Shown here piece by piece: positions 25,201-36,000 of a stretch of DNA of 60,000 nt. The notes beneath the pieces were generated by a model that saw only the letters and a program-made list of their open reading frames with translations, was not told the DNA's origin and made no database searches. The stretch spans positions 17,108,698-17,168,697 of the forward strand of contig OZ037765.1 in the NCBI GenBank assembly GCA_964035545.1, written 5' to 3'. Source of the DNA: Bugula neritina (taxonomy: Eukaryota > Bryozoa > Gymnolaemata > Cheilostomatida > Bugulidae). The position numbers and the translations under genes were made by a program. The stretch's first letter is position 1. Each line of letters starts with the position of its first letter.

Positions 25201-28200
25201 AAATGATAGTTTTTGTTTTCAATTCAATATATCCATCTTATTTCTACTTCAAAGCATGTGAGATGGGCGTGAGAGTTAGTGTTATCAAACAGGTAGTTTA
25301 TGTGGAGAGTCAGAATGCAGTAGGAAGTAGGAAGTAGAGAGTGTACAGGCAGAGAGTGAACAGGCCAGAGTACAGGGAGCTAAAGCAATGATTACCTGCA
25401 TTCCAGAGCCACCTGCTGCTGCTGCAGCAGCAGTTAGAGCAAAAGGATCTTGGGCAGCTGCTGCATATACTCCACTAATAAAGCACCAAAATGAACATAT
25501 TAGTGTTGCTTGCATTCAAAAGGTAATCTAAGATACGAGGAAGATTCCCTGCATTCACATACAGGTTTCAGCTAGCTCATCTCTGTCATAACATCAGCCA
25601 GTTTCAAAGCAAACCATAAGGTATACAATATTTTATGGTCTTCATACCACAAGAGTAAACCAATGAAGATAAATCCAGCCCATTGCTGAAGATAATTAAC
25701 CATGATCATGTTTGTAAAAAATGTTCAATAATTCAAATTGACATAATTTTTAATAATTAATTTTTAATTGAAAATTGTTGATGCAAGGTTTAGACTTTAG
25801 CAGGGCAAGATTTCATCTTCATTGTATATAAATCATATGCTTTCTACAACCAATTCACCAATGCAGGTATATATAAAAGTAAGATGTTACTACAGCACCA
25901 TGCGCGTGCCTACACAACCTCTGTTACAAGTGTAAACAATATATACATAGTATATATAGATATATAATATGCTTGAAGGTTTGAACATGCATACAAGTAG
26001 TGGTCACATTCATGGAAAACTAACCAAAACTTGTGACCGTCACTACTACATCTCCATTAATATTGCTACTTTTATTTTGGAATTGAATGACAGATGCACA
26101 AAATGCAAAGTTGCAACATACATTCTCAGGATTAGGTCAAGCTTTGAGAGTTGTTTTTTCAAGACAAAAAGTCCCCTAAACCTGCTTTTCTACTGATTCC
26201 TTTTTACTGAAAAAACTGTGTTAGTTGGGAGCAACTGAGCTCTCCCCCATTACCAATAACATGCTCTAAAAGGTTTGATATTTAGAGAGCTCAGGCTATA
26301 CAAACTATTGATTTTCAAATTGTATAGTAGCAGGAGGAGGAGGAGGAGGAATTGTTGCTTTTATTAAGCTGTTACTTACGGCAAGGCAGCGTATGTCAGG
26401 CCCTGAGGCAATGCTGCAGAAGCCCGTATTCCAGCTGCCGCAAGAGCAGCTGCATTTTGACTGCCATACAAAGTTCGGAGTTGTGCCGCTTGTCGGGCTG
26501 CAAGGCCTGCCCTTGTCAGTGCAACACCTCTCAGTGCAGCAGCTACAAGTAATACAGCACCACAGTGTTTAAACAACAGGGTTTGATAGCTAGCTGAGCC
26601 AGATATAAAATGACGGAAGTTACCAATTTATCTTGAATAGCTATAGCAATGAAATCATGCTGCTAGGACATTGCAGGCATCATCATAAGCCATTTTATTG
26701 TAATAAATAGATCATCTGTATTCTATGACTGAAAATGTCAATATAATTAGCTATGAGCTGCTGGCAGCCTAATGAAGCAGGCAGCACTAATGAAGGAAAT
26801 TTATCTAGCACTCCTACCATTAACCTCAGCTATCAGGTGCATTGTTTATATCTTACAGGGTTTGTTTATTTCAAAAACATTGCAGAGTTTTACCCTGTAG
26901 TTAGTGTAATAGCAATAATCATTCAGCTAGTAACTTTACTAGAACTAGGAATCAGTTTTTACAATGTCTAGTTTTCAAACCTGAAGCTTACCATTTGGGA
27001 TTACTGGCACACCAGAGTTCTTTTTTGTCATGACCCGAGCTGTAGCACTATTAACCTGCAACACAATGCCAAACGTTTACTACTGCTATCTATTAGACAA
27101 TAAGACATTGTAAATAACAGGCAGAGATTAGGCGAACCCAGCAAAACCAGTTTATGGACTAGAAACAAAATAAGATGCAATTCAAAAAGTTGACCAACTT
27201 GCAATATTGACACATGTTATTTACAGCTTTTATTTGCCTAACAAGCTTATGGTATTGCATGTGAATGGAGAATTTATACAATATTTAACACCTTAGCCAC
27301 AATAGTTATATTATCTATTCTGATGACAATTTATTTACTGGTCAAGAAGTTTCCAGAGTTAGAGTAATGAGTTCGCCTAACCAGCTTAGTTACTAGTAAT
27401 TGGTGAAAAAATTAATTATCAAAATGATATATATCAGTGTTTCTTTAAATATTTCTATAGCACTAACTAAATCACCATAACATCAAATATAGTCAAGTAT
27501 ATATATCCCATAGTTGGGTGCAGCTTGAGAAAAAAATTGGAAATTAAGTGGACTGTTAAGCACGAAATTAAATTTAAAATCCACTAGTGAATATGTGTCT
27601 CGTATGACATTTACAGCAGGCACATCAGTTTCCTATAATAAATGCAATTAAATAAGAGTTATTACATAACATTAAGCAGTCCAGTGCTGACCGAAAGTTT
27701 GATTACAAGTAATTTTGATGGCAATATGTCAATGCTTATGGTTATTGGTTCAACCATGTTTTAGGCTTACCTACAGCATTCTCCTCAGTATTTCAAGCAC
27801 CCAATGGATAGTTGCAACAACTACATGATGTACAGTGCATGGCCTGCCATTTCTGAACGTAGTAAAACATTGTAACTATAGTTAAGACCAAATTGTTAAT
27901 GCCTGGTGTGATTGGTGAAGGGGGTTAGGAGTAGGACACCATAAATTTTGGTCAAATAGTCAATGCACGCCGTACACCAATATTACTAAATGCCTGCTCC
28001 AGCTCTCCTTAATCATGTGTTAACGAATCTAAACAGGAGAAGAGTACCAATGTTTTATACTAAAGAACAAGAGTAGATCAGTGGCAAAAGATACCTATTT
28101 GTGGGAAGTGCAAAACAACATGTCAGATGGCAAACAGCAAATCATGAGGAAGGTAACAAGAGAAGCCTTGCTAGCTAGAGTCGGGTAGCATGTAGTTTCG

Positions 28201-31200
28201 TGAACAGAAAATGTATAATGGTTGGACTAATTGGCTGTCTATACTCATCTAAAAAGAGTCATGCAATTTGCTAGTGTTTGGAATCCAATCCAGGAAAGTC
28301 AAATTTTAGGGAATGAGGAATAGACAAAAGTTGGTAAGAGTGCAGTTTTTTCACAGCTGTCTGAGAAGTGCTTTGATGCATTTTGGTAAAATTAAACACT
28401 GGAAGGATGCTAAGTTTGTGTTGCACAAAATTTATACCATGGTGATGCAACTGTGTTAGGATGTGGCTGCAGTGAAGGATGGAGACTATATGCTATCACA
28501 ATCTTCTGATACAATATTAAAAGCTTGTTAAATAATAATGCGTCACAGGTAACGTATTCTACTTTTCAGCCACAAGTACCATGTTTTCGTGGTTTGCATT
28601 AAAATTTTATGAAAAAATATTTAAAAAAATAGACTAATTGAGCTATGAGCTAAGATTTTCAAAGTGCATTGCAGTCAAAGGGCAAAGTGAATAGGCATAT
28701 TTAAAATTAGGAGTATTACAATAGGTACCAATTCTTAATTAAAAATGAGTTTGTTAGTGTTCTAAAAAACTTTATAGAATCCTTGAAGACCAATAAAATA
28801 AAGGACAACATTTAAAGATGATTTTCCAGTAACCAAGAGGGTGCAACAGTGACAGAGTGTGAGGGGACAGTTACAAAGAAATATTAAAGACTTTACTGTT
28901 AAGACATTACTACAACAGTTTATCAGTACATTGTTCATGGCATAGGTTAAGTAACTGATGATCAAATGCTTTTCTAATACAGAGCATCTGGCAAGCAGGC
29001 ATTTGTCAATACCGAAGGCAACGTGCAAAGACTTACAGACACAATCACAGTTATAAACTTCACCAACTACCTACACACAATATACTGCTTGCTGTAGGAT
29101 ACCAGCAAGTGATATGTTGCAGTAGTTGGCAGCTGGGAGCCAAGTAGGAGCTAACTAGTAGCAGCAACAGCCAGTAGTTACTAGCCAGTAGTTACTAGAT
29201 ACTCCAACCAGGAGGCCGAGATAACATGGCTGCTACAGCTACTAGTAACCACCAGAGTCCAGCTTTAGTATGCTGACTCGGAGGTGTACTATGCATTGCT
29301 ATCTACTGATTTATTGTACAAGTAGTATACAGAATATAGAGAAATAAACATGCACCTCAATTTTCCGTCCCTCAACCACCGTGCCATTCAACTTTTCACG
29401 TGCCATGTCCGCTTCTGTACTATGTTGGAAAGTTACAAAACCAAATCCCTGCATGCATTAGGAAATGATTATATAATAAGGACATATATACAGACTGCCT
29501 AACATGCTTTGTAACATTCAAAATGCTTCAAGTACAATATTTGGGCTGAACATAGAATACAGATACATAATATATTGTATGTAGAAGGTGAAGATATAAG
29601 AGTAGAGTTCAAGCTGCAAGCAAACAGTTTCAAATGAATGGCTGCATTATTCGAATTATAGCCATGATGAATTTTTTCTCAATTTAATTCCAATCATCAA
29701 AATTTTGCTTGCACAGTGGTAAATGAGTTATCTAAACTGTTGCAAGTGAAGCATTGGTGGTAAGGTAAATTTGACTGAGTTTGAAGTTGGGCTACATTTT
29801 AGGCGAGCAGCATTACTGGTAAGCAGGTCAGAGTTGAACAACTTCTTAGGCATGCAGCACATTGGACGTAATCATATGTATAAAATGCTACGGCAGCATG
29901 CACCACATAAAATTCAACTGCATAAAAATAGAACGTAAAATACAAAATACAAAATACAAAGCAGTTTTAATGAATATGCAGTGGTTACTTAAAACAATTA
30001 TAATAACTATTATCATATGCATGAAGTAGCCTAAAGTTGGGAGTGAATCTTACTTAACTTTTCCAGTTTTAATTTAAATAGCAATTTTGCATTATTACTG
30101 TGGTTTGAATAGGCATAACACAGCATAATTCCTTGGAAATGTTGATATTTTATGGTTAGTCCATAAACACAGCCACAATTAACAAGAATACTAATAATAT
30201 GGGCAATTTTTTAATGTTGATATGCCAAATATGGGCTCCAGCCCATAAAAAGAACACCATGCACATGAACTAGTAACTTCAAATTGGCTTACAATAAAAC
30301 AATATGAATATCAATCAAAAGCAGAAGCTTTATTACTTAGGAAGACCAAAACAAAACTTTTGACTGCAGTTGTACCAGCAGGGTGTGTGCATGTAGTTAA
30401 TTAATGAATTAATAACATAAAGGGCATGATTTAGAGCACACAGTGCATAATGATAAGCTGGGAAGTAAAAATGCAGCTGTATGTGGGCTAGTAGAAATCA
30501 GCTTTAGTAGCATAATATGTGGTGGCTATTTGTTACTCTTTATTCTGCTGTCAAAGTAGAAATTTGGATGAAAAATATCGGCTATAAAAATAGCTATAAA
30601 TTACATCTTTCAAGAATTTGATAATTTGTTATGTCAACCAACCCAATGATGGGACAACTGGCTAAAATGAAGAGTAGGTAGTAAATATATTCCATGACAC
30701 AGTAATGAAGGGTAACAAATAGCTAGTGCTACAGTTACACACCACTGGGAGATTTAAATAAATAATGAAATTTTGGCTTCATATATACATACTGCTTACT
30801 TACCTTTGAGCCTCTTTCATTGAAAATAATTTCAACATCCAGGATTGTACCGAAGTTCTACAAATAAACACAATCAATTATTAAACTCGGACATCTTCAG
30901 TTCTGCCGGAAAAAAAGTAGCTTTTTGAGCAAGTGAGACAGTATTGCACCATTATGATATTTTAGTATAGAGTCCAACTGTGCAACAGCAGTAAACATTT
31001 AGCCAGCAGGATAAAAGGGTAGTTGTACAAGGAGTAGTGGTTACATTCCAGTAGAAAGATAAATGATGCAGGCAGGGTCAGAGTTGATTCATCTACTCCA
31101 TTTATTATCAATAGAGCAAAGCCAGTATATGACAGCTTCCTAACTAAATGTTATCTTTAGAACAAAATGAGGTCAAATGCTCTCTGCAGTTGTAAGTATA

Positions 31201-33054
31201 GCTGCTCAGATTTATTAAATTACAGCTAGGAACAGATCAAAAAAGTAACATTAGCCATTCCTAGTATACATTACTAACTAAGGCAAAAGCCACAGTCTGA
31301 GTGGAATCAAGAGTAAGTCTTTGACAAAATTACAGCATATCTTCCAATCGAAGTAATTTCAAAGATATATAATTACTAAATTCTTTTACAAGTTGCTATT
31401 CCAGGTTAGGATAGTAAAATGTGTATAATATGAGACCAATTTGAACTTATGTTGAACCATTCCATAGCTAGGACACAACTGGCTGAATGAGAAAGAAAAG
31501 ACTGACAACTTACACCTAGAAGAGCTCTCAGATCTGCCTCTCTGAATCTAAAAGGTATGTTGGATACGTGTAGTCTGGTGGGACCTGATTTGGATGAAGA
31601 GTCTGTTGTGCTGTTGTTGGTTGCACCATTCTCTGTTGTAGATGTTGAGGTTGTAATAGAAGCACCACTGGCAATAGAGCTGCTGGTACTAGTAGAACTA
31701 CTACTGTCAGCTGTCTGTAACAAGGAACGCACTGTTATCTCATTGCATCACATTTCTATTCCAAATACGATCACCAGGAAAGTGCTGTTGCATTGGATAT
31801 AGATGTATGCAATGAAATTTACTACCACCAACAAATTTGGAGCTTTAGACCCTATTGGTATAAGAAGTTGTAATTCCTTCTAATAGCTAATTTTAGTGAA
31901 GATTGATTATACCAAAAATATACTGAGCTGTCACACAACAAAAAGCACTACACCAATTCATCTAGCAGTATACATTCTTATATTTGAGTAACTGAATATA
32001 ACAGATAATTATGGGAACTTTCACAGAATATATTTATATTTCTTTACCACTGGGGCTGTGGAGCCAGTTGCACATAGAATACTAGATACTGATTTGGATG
32101 AGCTGTCTGAGCCAATTAAAGGGGGGTCTGTTTTAGATCCAGTGCCACCAGCTGTAGACGGTAGTGTCCCAGATCTGTTACTCAAAGCTGGTGCTGCTGA
32201 TAGTTCACTGGAAGACCGGGTTGTAGGTTGGGCTCCATGTGCACCTGTGTTTATATGAGTTCCCAACAATGCTGCTGCTGCAGCTGTTTGTTGCTGTTGT
32301 GTGGCTACTGCGTGTAACTGCATGGCTGCTTGCTGTTGGGCTGCAGCCAGCTCTTCTATACTTGGCTGGTGATACTGTAGCTGCTGACCTGGTTGGTAGA
32401 GAGCTGGATTCAGCTGATTCTGCACCATGTGCTACAACAAAGAGTAGTCTATTTCAATCAAAAACATTAATTTGAATTCAAATTGTGGTGTGAAACCCAA
32501 TCAGTGAATCTGTGATACATAACATAATATTTATACGTAATAAAAATCACAACCCCTATGAAATAGCTATGACAGCATGTAGTTTACTTATAGTACCAAC
32601 CATTTTTCAATATAAGCTATAGTCATGTAAATACAATTTGAATATCTGAAACCCAAAACATGTAGAAATTCAAGAAATCCTACATCGAGAACAATTATTT
32701 AGAAAAATTGCGTTCTAGTGAAAATTACTGCCCCAGCTTTATACGAGTTTTTGATGTTGAGCAAAAAAGCTCAGACTGTTAGAAATATTTCTGGTTGCTA
32801 TGCCTATAGACTGTGGCAGTTCCTGGTTTGGGTTGATTGAGAGCAGCATTTATTGGAGGAAAGGGGGGGGGGGGTTGTCAAAAGGAATATTAACTATCAC
32901 AAAGTGGCTTTCATGGATAGAAAGGCAGTGATACAAATCTCCTATTGAAGTTAGCTGAAAAAGCTTTTACTTGAAAAAATATATTGAATATTAAATTCTA
33001 TAAGCTTATAACTTTTTTGAAAATGCAGCATACCTCATATGATGTTGGATCCAT
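22207..33054 (-). CDS. Rbfox: Rbfox / Fox-1 family RNA-binding alternative-splicing regulator, 11 coding exons
   Basis: Exons in transcript order: 33054-33034, 32431-32048, 31714-31514, 30857-30804, 29448-29356, 27055-26992, 26542-26380, 25474-25396, 23131-22977, 22667-22556, 22251-22207. All phases agree and total 457 codons including TAA at 22209-22207. Layout: Gln/Ala- and Ser/Thr-rich N-terminus (aa 1-177), one RRM (about 178-260) and an Ala/Tyr-rich C-terminus ending [11 protein letters not shown]. The RRM differs little from vertebrate Rbfox ([40 protein letters not shown]), including the FRF loop that binds UGCAUG. Family role: nuclear protein binding (U)GCAUG in introns to activate or repress exons. 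The C-terminus resembles the Tyr-rich region that mediates Rbfox assembly. Its 93-nt RRM exon carries TGCATG at both splice sites, suggesting autoregulation. Confidence 0.97.
22556..22667 (-). CDS. Rbfox: Rbfox exon 10: C-terminal Tyr/Gly/Pro segment
   Basis: Encodes [20 protein letters not shown] and [17 protein letters not shown]. Donor GGG|GTGAGT, phase 0 with the last exon. Confidence 0.92.
22977..23131 (-). CDS. Rbfox: Rbfox exon 9: Ala/Tyr-rich segment
   Basis: Encodes [20 protein letters not shown] and continues to [12 protein letters not shown]. Repeated small residues with spaced tyrosines match the low-complexity C-terminus used by vertebrate Rbfox for higher-order assembly. Acceptor TTTTTAAG, donor GG|GTAAGG. 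Confidence 0.92.
23132..25395 (-). other. Rbfox intron 8
   Basis: About 2.3 kb of AT-rich sequence. I see no exon, repeat array or mobile element. Confidence 0.5.
25396..25474 (-). CDS. Rbfox: Rbfox exon 8: poly-Ala segment
   Basis: Encodes [20 protein letters not shown], then GGSGMQ. A GCN-repeat alanine tract of six residues. The 1.1-kb intron on its 3' side (minus sense to exon 9) is free of genes. Confidence 0.9.
25475..26379 (-). other. Rbfox intron 7, with a (GGA)n tract
   Basis: Contains a (GGA)6 run at about 26332-26350, close to the donor side, and otherwise AT-rich sequence without features. One sense TGCATG lies at about 25988. Confidence 0.5.
26332..26350. repeat. (GGA)n microsatellite
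   Basis: About six AGG/GGA units in an Rbfox intron, 30 nt beyond the donor of exon 7; pyrimidine-rich (TCC)n on the transcribed strand, a possible PTB-like or SR-like binding tract. Confidence 0.85.
26380..26542 (-). CDS. Rbfox: Rbfox exon 7: Ala-rich C-terminal region
   Basis: Encodes [20 protein letters not shown] and on to [17 protein letters not shown], ending TYAALP. It contains an RG and several Arg/Tyr among alanines, as in Rbfox C-termini. Acceptor CTTGTAG, donor CC|GTAAGT. Confidence 0.92.
26992..27055 (-). CDS. Rbfox: Rbfox exon 6: end of RRM
   Basis: Encodes [30 protein letters not shown] is the last RRM strand and the conserved tail (vertebrate VNNATARVMTNKK). Acceptor TTGCAG, donor AATG|GTAAGC (phase 1). 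Confidence 0.95.
27056..29355 (-). other. Rbfox intron 5
   Basis: 2.3 kb, AT-rich, no exon seen. One sense-strand TGCATG at 28260-28265 in addition to the one in the donor. Confidence 0.5.
29349..29354 (-). promoter_or_regulatory. TGCATG Rbfox-binding motif in the 5' splice site of exon 5
   Basis: The donor reads GAG|GTGCATGTTT, so TGCATG occupies intron positions +2 to +7. Rbfox binding would compete with U1 snRNP. The donor is also weak by consensus (GTGCAT rather than GTRAGT), as expected for a regulated exon. Confidence 0.85.
29356..29448 (-). CDS. Rbfox: Rbfox exon 5: 93-nt RRM exon, candidate autoregulated cassette
   Basis: Encodes [20 protein letters not shown] and [14 protein letters not shown]1 (GFGFVTF) and the second RRM helix. 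Length 93 nt, phase 0 on both sides, so skipping keeps the frame but deletes half the RRM. In vertebrates the equivalent 93-nt exon is skipped in response to Rbfox protein, giving a form that does not bind RNA. Here the acceptor reads TGCATGCAG|GGA and the donor GAG|GTGCATG. Confidence 0.97.
29452..29457 (-). promoter_or_regulatory. TGCATG Rbfox-binding motif in the 3' splice site of exon 5
   Basis: On the gene's strand TGCATG occupies intron positions -9 to -4, directly before the CAG of the acceptor. Bound Rbfox would block U2AF access. Upstream copies in the same intron are listed separately. Confidence 0.85.
29851..29856 (-). promoter_or_regulatory. intronic TGCATG motif
   Basis: Sense-strand TGCATG in the intron upstream of Rbfox exon 5, 403 nt from the acceptor. 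Upstream copies are normally repressive for the following exon. Confidence 0.55.
29897..29902 (-). promoter_or_regulatory. intronic TGCATG motif
   Basis: A second upstream sense-strand copy, 46 nt beyond the previous one; close pairs favour cooperative binding. Confidence 0.55.
30258..30263 (-). promoter_or_regulatory. intronic TGCATG motif
   Basis: A third upstream sense-strand copy in the 1.36-kb intron between exons 4 and 5. Confidence 0.5.
30804..30857 (-). CDS. Rbfox: Rbfox exon 4: 54-nt RRM exon
   Basis: Encodes [18 protein letters not shown] exactly, in phase 0, with a TTGTAG acceptor and an AAG|GTAAGT donor. Vertebrate Rbfox genes encode the same segment in an exon of the same size and position. 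Confidence 0.97.
31514..31714 (-). CDS. Rbfox: Rbfox exon 3: Ser/Thr linker and start of RRM (RNP2)
   Basis: After about 40 Ser/Thr-rich residues the exon encodes [20 protein letters not shown] and LG, then [10 protein letters not shown] is the RNP2 strand and FRFRE the loop that, in known Rbfox structures, contacts the first bases of UGCAUG. Acceptor TTACAG, donor GGT|GTAAGT, phase 0 on both sides. Confidence 0.95.
32048..32431 (-). CDS. Rbfox: Rbfox exon 2: Gln/Ala-rich and Ser/Thr-rich N-terminal region
   Basis: This 128-codon exon (TTGTAG acceptor, GTG|GTAAAG donor) encodes [20 protein letters not shown], then QQQ and QQQQ runs mixed with alanines, then a Ser/Thr/Gly-rich disordered part. 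Such low-complexity N-termini occur in Rbfox proteins and vary between species. The antisense open frames here are shadows. Confidence 0.9.
32863..32874. repeat. G homopolymer run (12 nt)
   Basis: Poly-G in the intron between Rbfox exons 1 and 2. Confidence 0.9.
33034..33054 (-). CDS. Rbfox: Rbfox exon 1 (coding part), putative start codon
   Basis: ATG at 33054-33052 begins MDPTSYE, followed by GAG|GTATGC, in phase 0 with exon 2. Upstream are possible acceptors (TTCTCTAG at about 33103, TTATAAG at about 33059), so this exon may itself be internal with further 5' UTR exons. An alternative start is ATG 32428 inside exon 2. Confidence 0.6.
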
Positions 33055-36000
33055 GGCACTTATAAAGCAATAAGCAAAGATGAGTTGATTTTACTAGAGA
33101 AGCAAGTACAAGACTGAACAGTGAATAAGATACCAACTTGAAAATGCTAGAATAACAGGCTGATGAGATATCTACAGACTGACACAGGCAGCTAACTAGC
33201 TCAAATGAGAATAACTGGCAAATGAATCTCTTACTTGTAGATATGATCTGATATTACTCAGCAAAATGATGCCAGATTAATTAGCATTTCACTAATTAGT
33301 TACTGGTTGTTGTATTTTCAGTAGCTGTAGCGTTACAGAACAGCATTAATAAGTGCAAAGGTCAACAATGATGTTAGAATATTAGAAAACATTACATACA
33401 AGCTTGCTTTGTCCATGGAAATTGGAAGTAATTACTGGTACAACAGTCCACAGCTTTTATAAATCCATTATTTAGTTTAATGGAACAGCAATGAGATTTA
33501 TCAGAACCATTGAACACCAACTCACCGACATAATTTTTATATCACTATTACATGTTACTATTAGTATTTTATTGGTAAAGTGTGAACTCCATAATTTTGC
33601 AATTTAGCAGCTTGTCCACCTGAACAAAACCAAAAGCAAGCATAGTCTTCTAGAAATACAAGAGTCTCAACAATTGCATTAATTTGACTAGGTGAATATA
33701 CTTCTGATGCTAAACTGACAAAATGAACATCAAAACAGAGTGAACAAGTATGACCAGCCTCTTCCTGAGTTATACAACACTGACAACCAGATTGAGAAAA
33801 AATGAACTTAAACTTTAACTTATGTATAATATAGAAAAAGAATGGTAATGGTATAACTATAACTTATTAACTATAACTACATCATCAATATAGATTTCAT
33901 ACCATGTCCAATGGTACATTGGTTGTAGAGTGTTGGTTAGCGACTAAATTTTGCCATAAATCCATTGTTTTTGAGTGTTTAACAGCGTTTAAGTTTAACA
34001 ATTGGATACAAAAACTATCGAGACTTGGAAATGTAAGTTTAGCCCAGCCACGCTTCAGTTACGATACTAGCCGTGACCTACTGAGAAATCAATTTAGCAT
34101 AGTTGGCAGCCACTGAAAGGTCAAAGTTCAGCAAGTTTAGTTGGATTTCAATCACGTCAATGTGATGAGATGACTAAATCGACATATCAATACCATTTGA
34201 CTTATTTCAGCGGCTAGGCTCAAAACTTCAAAACATACCCAAATAGCCCTGTCAAGACTTTCCCAATCTGAAATATCTTCCATTTTCTCAACAAGTCTTT
34301 CATATAAAGGTCGAGAATTTTTAAAAGTTTTTCGGAAGGTTTGCCTTAAAATACCCATTTTCAACAGCCCTTCCTTCTGCTTCAACTTTTTAAAAGCAAA
34401 TGTGTCATGCCTTACCTTCATAGCTTGTTCAGAAGATTTAGCTTGACACTCGTGTCATAAAAGCTGCAACTACACATAACTTGAGTCCTGAATAGCACCA
34501 ACAAGTGTCTGAGAATTACTATGAACAGACAAGACCACACAGGAGCAGGCTTGTTGACTAATCAAAACACAAGTGACGACTCATAGCTACTAGCTATTCC
34601 AAACTGCGTTGTAAGCTTTAGTCTTCTTGAAATGCTGGTAGGAAAATATGGCTTTATCATGAATCCAATACAGTGATGCAAGAACATGACAATCTAGCAG
34701 TATTTCCAAACTCTAAATTATATACTGCACATGAAAAAACCTACAAATTACCTGTTTGAAAGTGTTGAAGACTTCAGTATGACTTACTCCATTAGTGAAA
34801 TGCAGTGTTTTTGGTTCTAATATTTTAGCATTTTCTAAAGGCTGTTCAACAATTTTTTTCAATAAAATCATCTTGGCATTGCATACCGAAATAGAAAGCA
34901 GTTTAATGCATTAATCTAGAGCTAACGCTTTAACAATACTTTAGATTTTGACACATTTGTTAGTAACTTGCATAGTGAAAACTACATTTAAACTATTATC
35001 CCAGGACAACTGTAGATAATTGATGGGCTCTGTGAACCATCAATCAGTGCCTAGCAACTCTATCAAGTTTTCAGTTTGAAATGCTTTAAAAAGATACCAG
35101 GAATAGAAATTAAATGGTGCATGCAAAATGATGGTGCAGTAGTCATGGAATGCCATAACAGCTATATTTGTAGTAGGAACCAACCAGTTTTACCATTTTA
35201 ACTCATTTTATATTCAAAGCTTAGGAACTAACCACTGCAAACCACTATAGTATAGTATTTTTATTCATAGTAATAACTGCAGGGCCAAGTAGCCTCTAGT
35301 TTTAATTGTGTATCACTAATGAGCATATTTGGTCATTGGTAACATGAGTCTGTATGGAACCAAATACTGCAATAAATGACTTTAAATATAAACTGGTATA
35401 CGTCATAAATAAATATACTATGGCATAGCTGGCTATTGGGAGTTATGTACACAAACAAGCTGTGGCGCATAAATACATTTTTTTCAACAAATAACTATTA
35501 CAGCCTATAATTCACTTGCAAAATTTGAAAATATTTGAAATTTATCTTTTATAAAACTGCAAGTGTTGAAATCTGCAATAAAGCAGTTTGTGTTCTTTTG
35601 GCTGCTTCTAATACAACTTATTATTGCTTAGCAAAGTTTTAAGTATACAGATAAGACAACTCTAAATATTTAGTTACTGCTATTTATTTTAAGTTATATG
35701 CTCTAACAAATAATATTCATGAGTGAGTAGTGTGCGTGTGGTAACATATGATATTAATTGATTTAAGTTTGGAAGAATCAGTATATCATAATGTGACATT
35801 TCATTTTAATAAGTCAAATCAGCATGTAAAAGATAATATTTCAATGTTTGGTAGGCTTACGTAATGTCACTATAATAGACTTATATATAAGTTTATTATA
35901 GGAGCCAGTGTTGAAATTGAAATAAACTTAATCATGCTAATTTTATCTGTGTGTAATATATATATATATGGTTCTGCATTGTTGAATATTTACTATGCTA

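Larger units (their letters stand above)
29449..30803 (-). other. Rbfox intron 4
   Basis: 1.36 kb, otherwise plain AT-rich sequence carrying four sense-strand TGCATG hexamers (one in the acceptor). A short AATAC/AAAATAC tandem run lies at about 29936-29960. Confidence 0.6.

Noticed and set aside
31557-32475. Plus-strand open frames of 66-81 codons
   Set aside because: Antisense shadows of Rbfox exons 2 and 3, whose minus-strand frame is verified by the RRM and by phase.
34152-34421. 89-codon minus-strand frame with basic N-terminus
   Set aside because: Not recognised; a strong donor (AAG|GTAAGG) lies two codons into it, suggesting that most of the frame is intronic. A spliced version ending TGG|GTATGT cannot be joined in frame to Rbfox.
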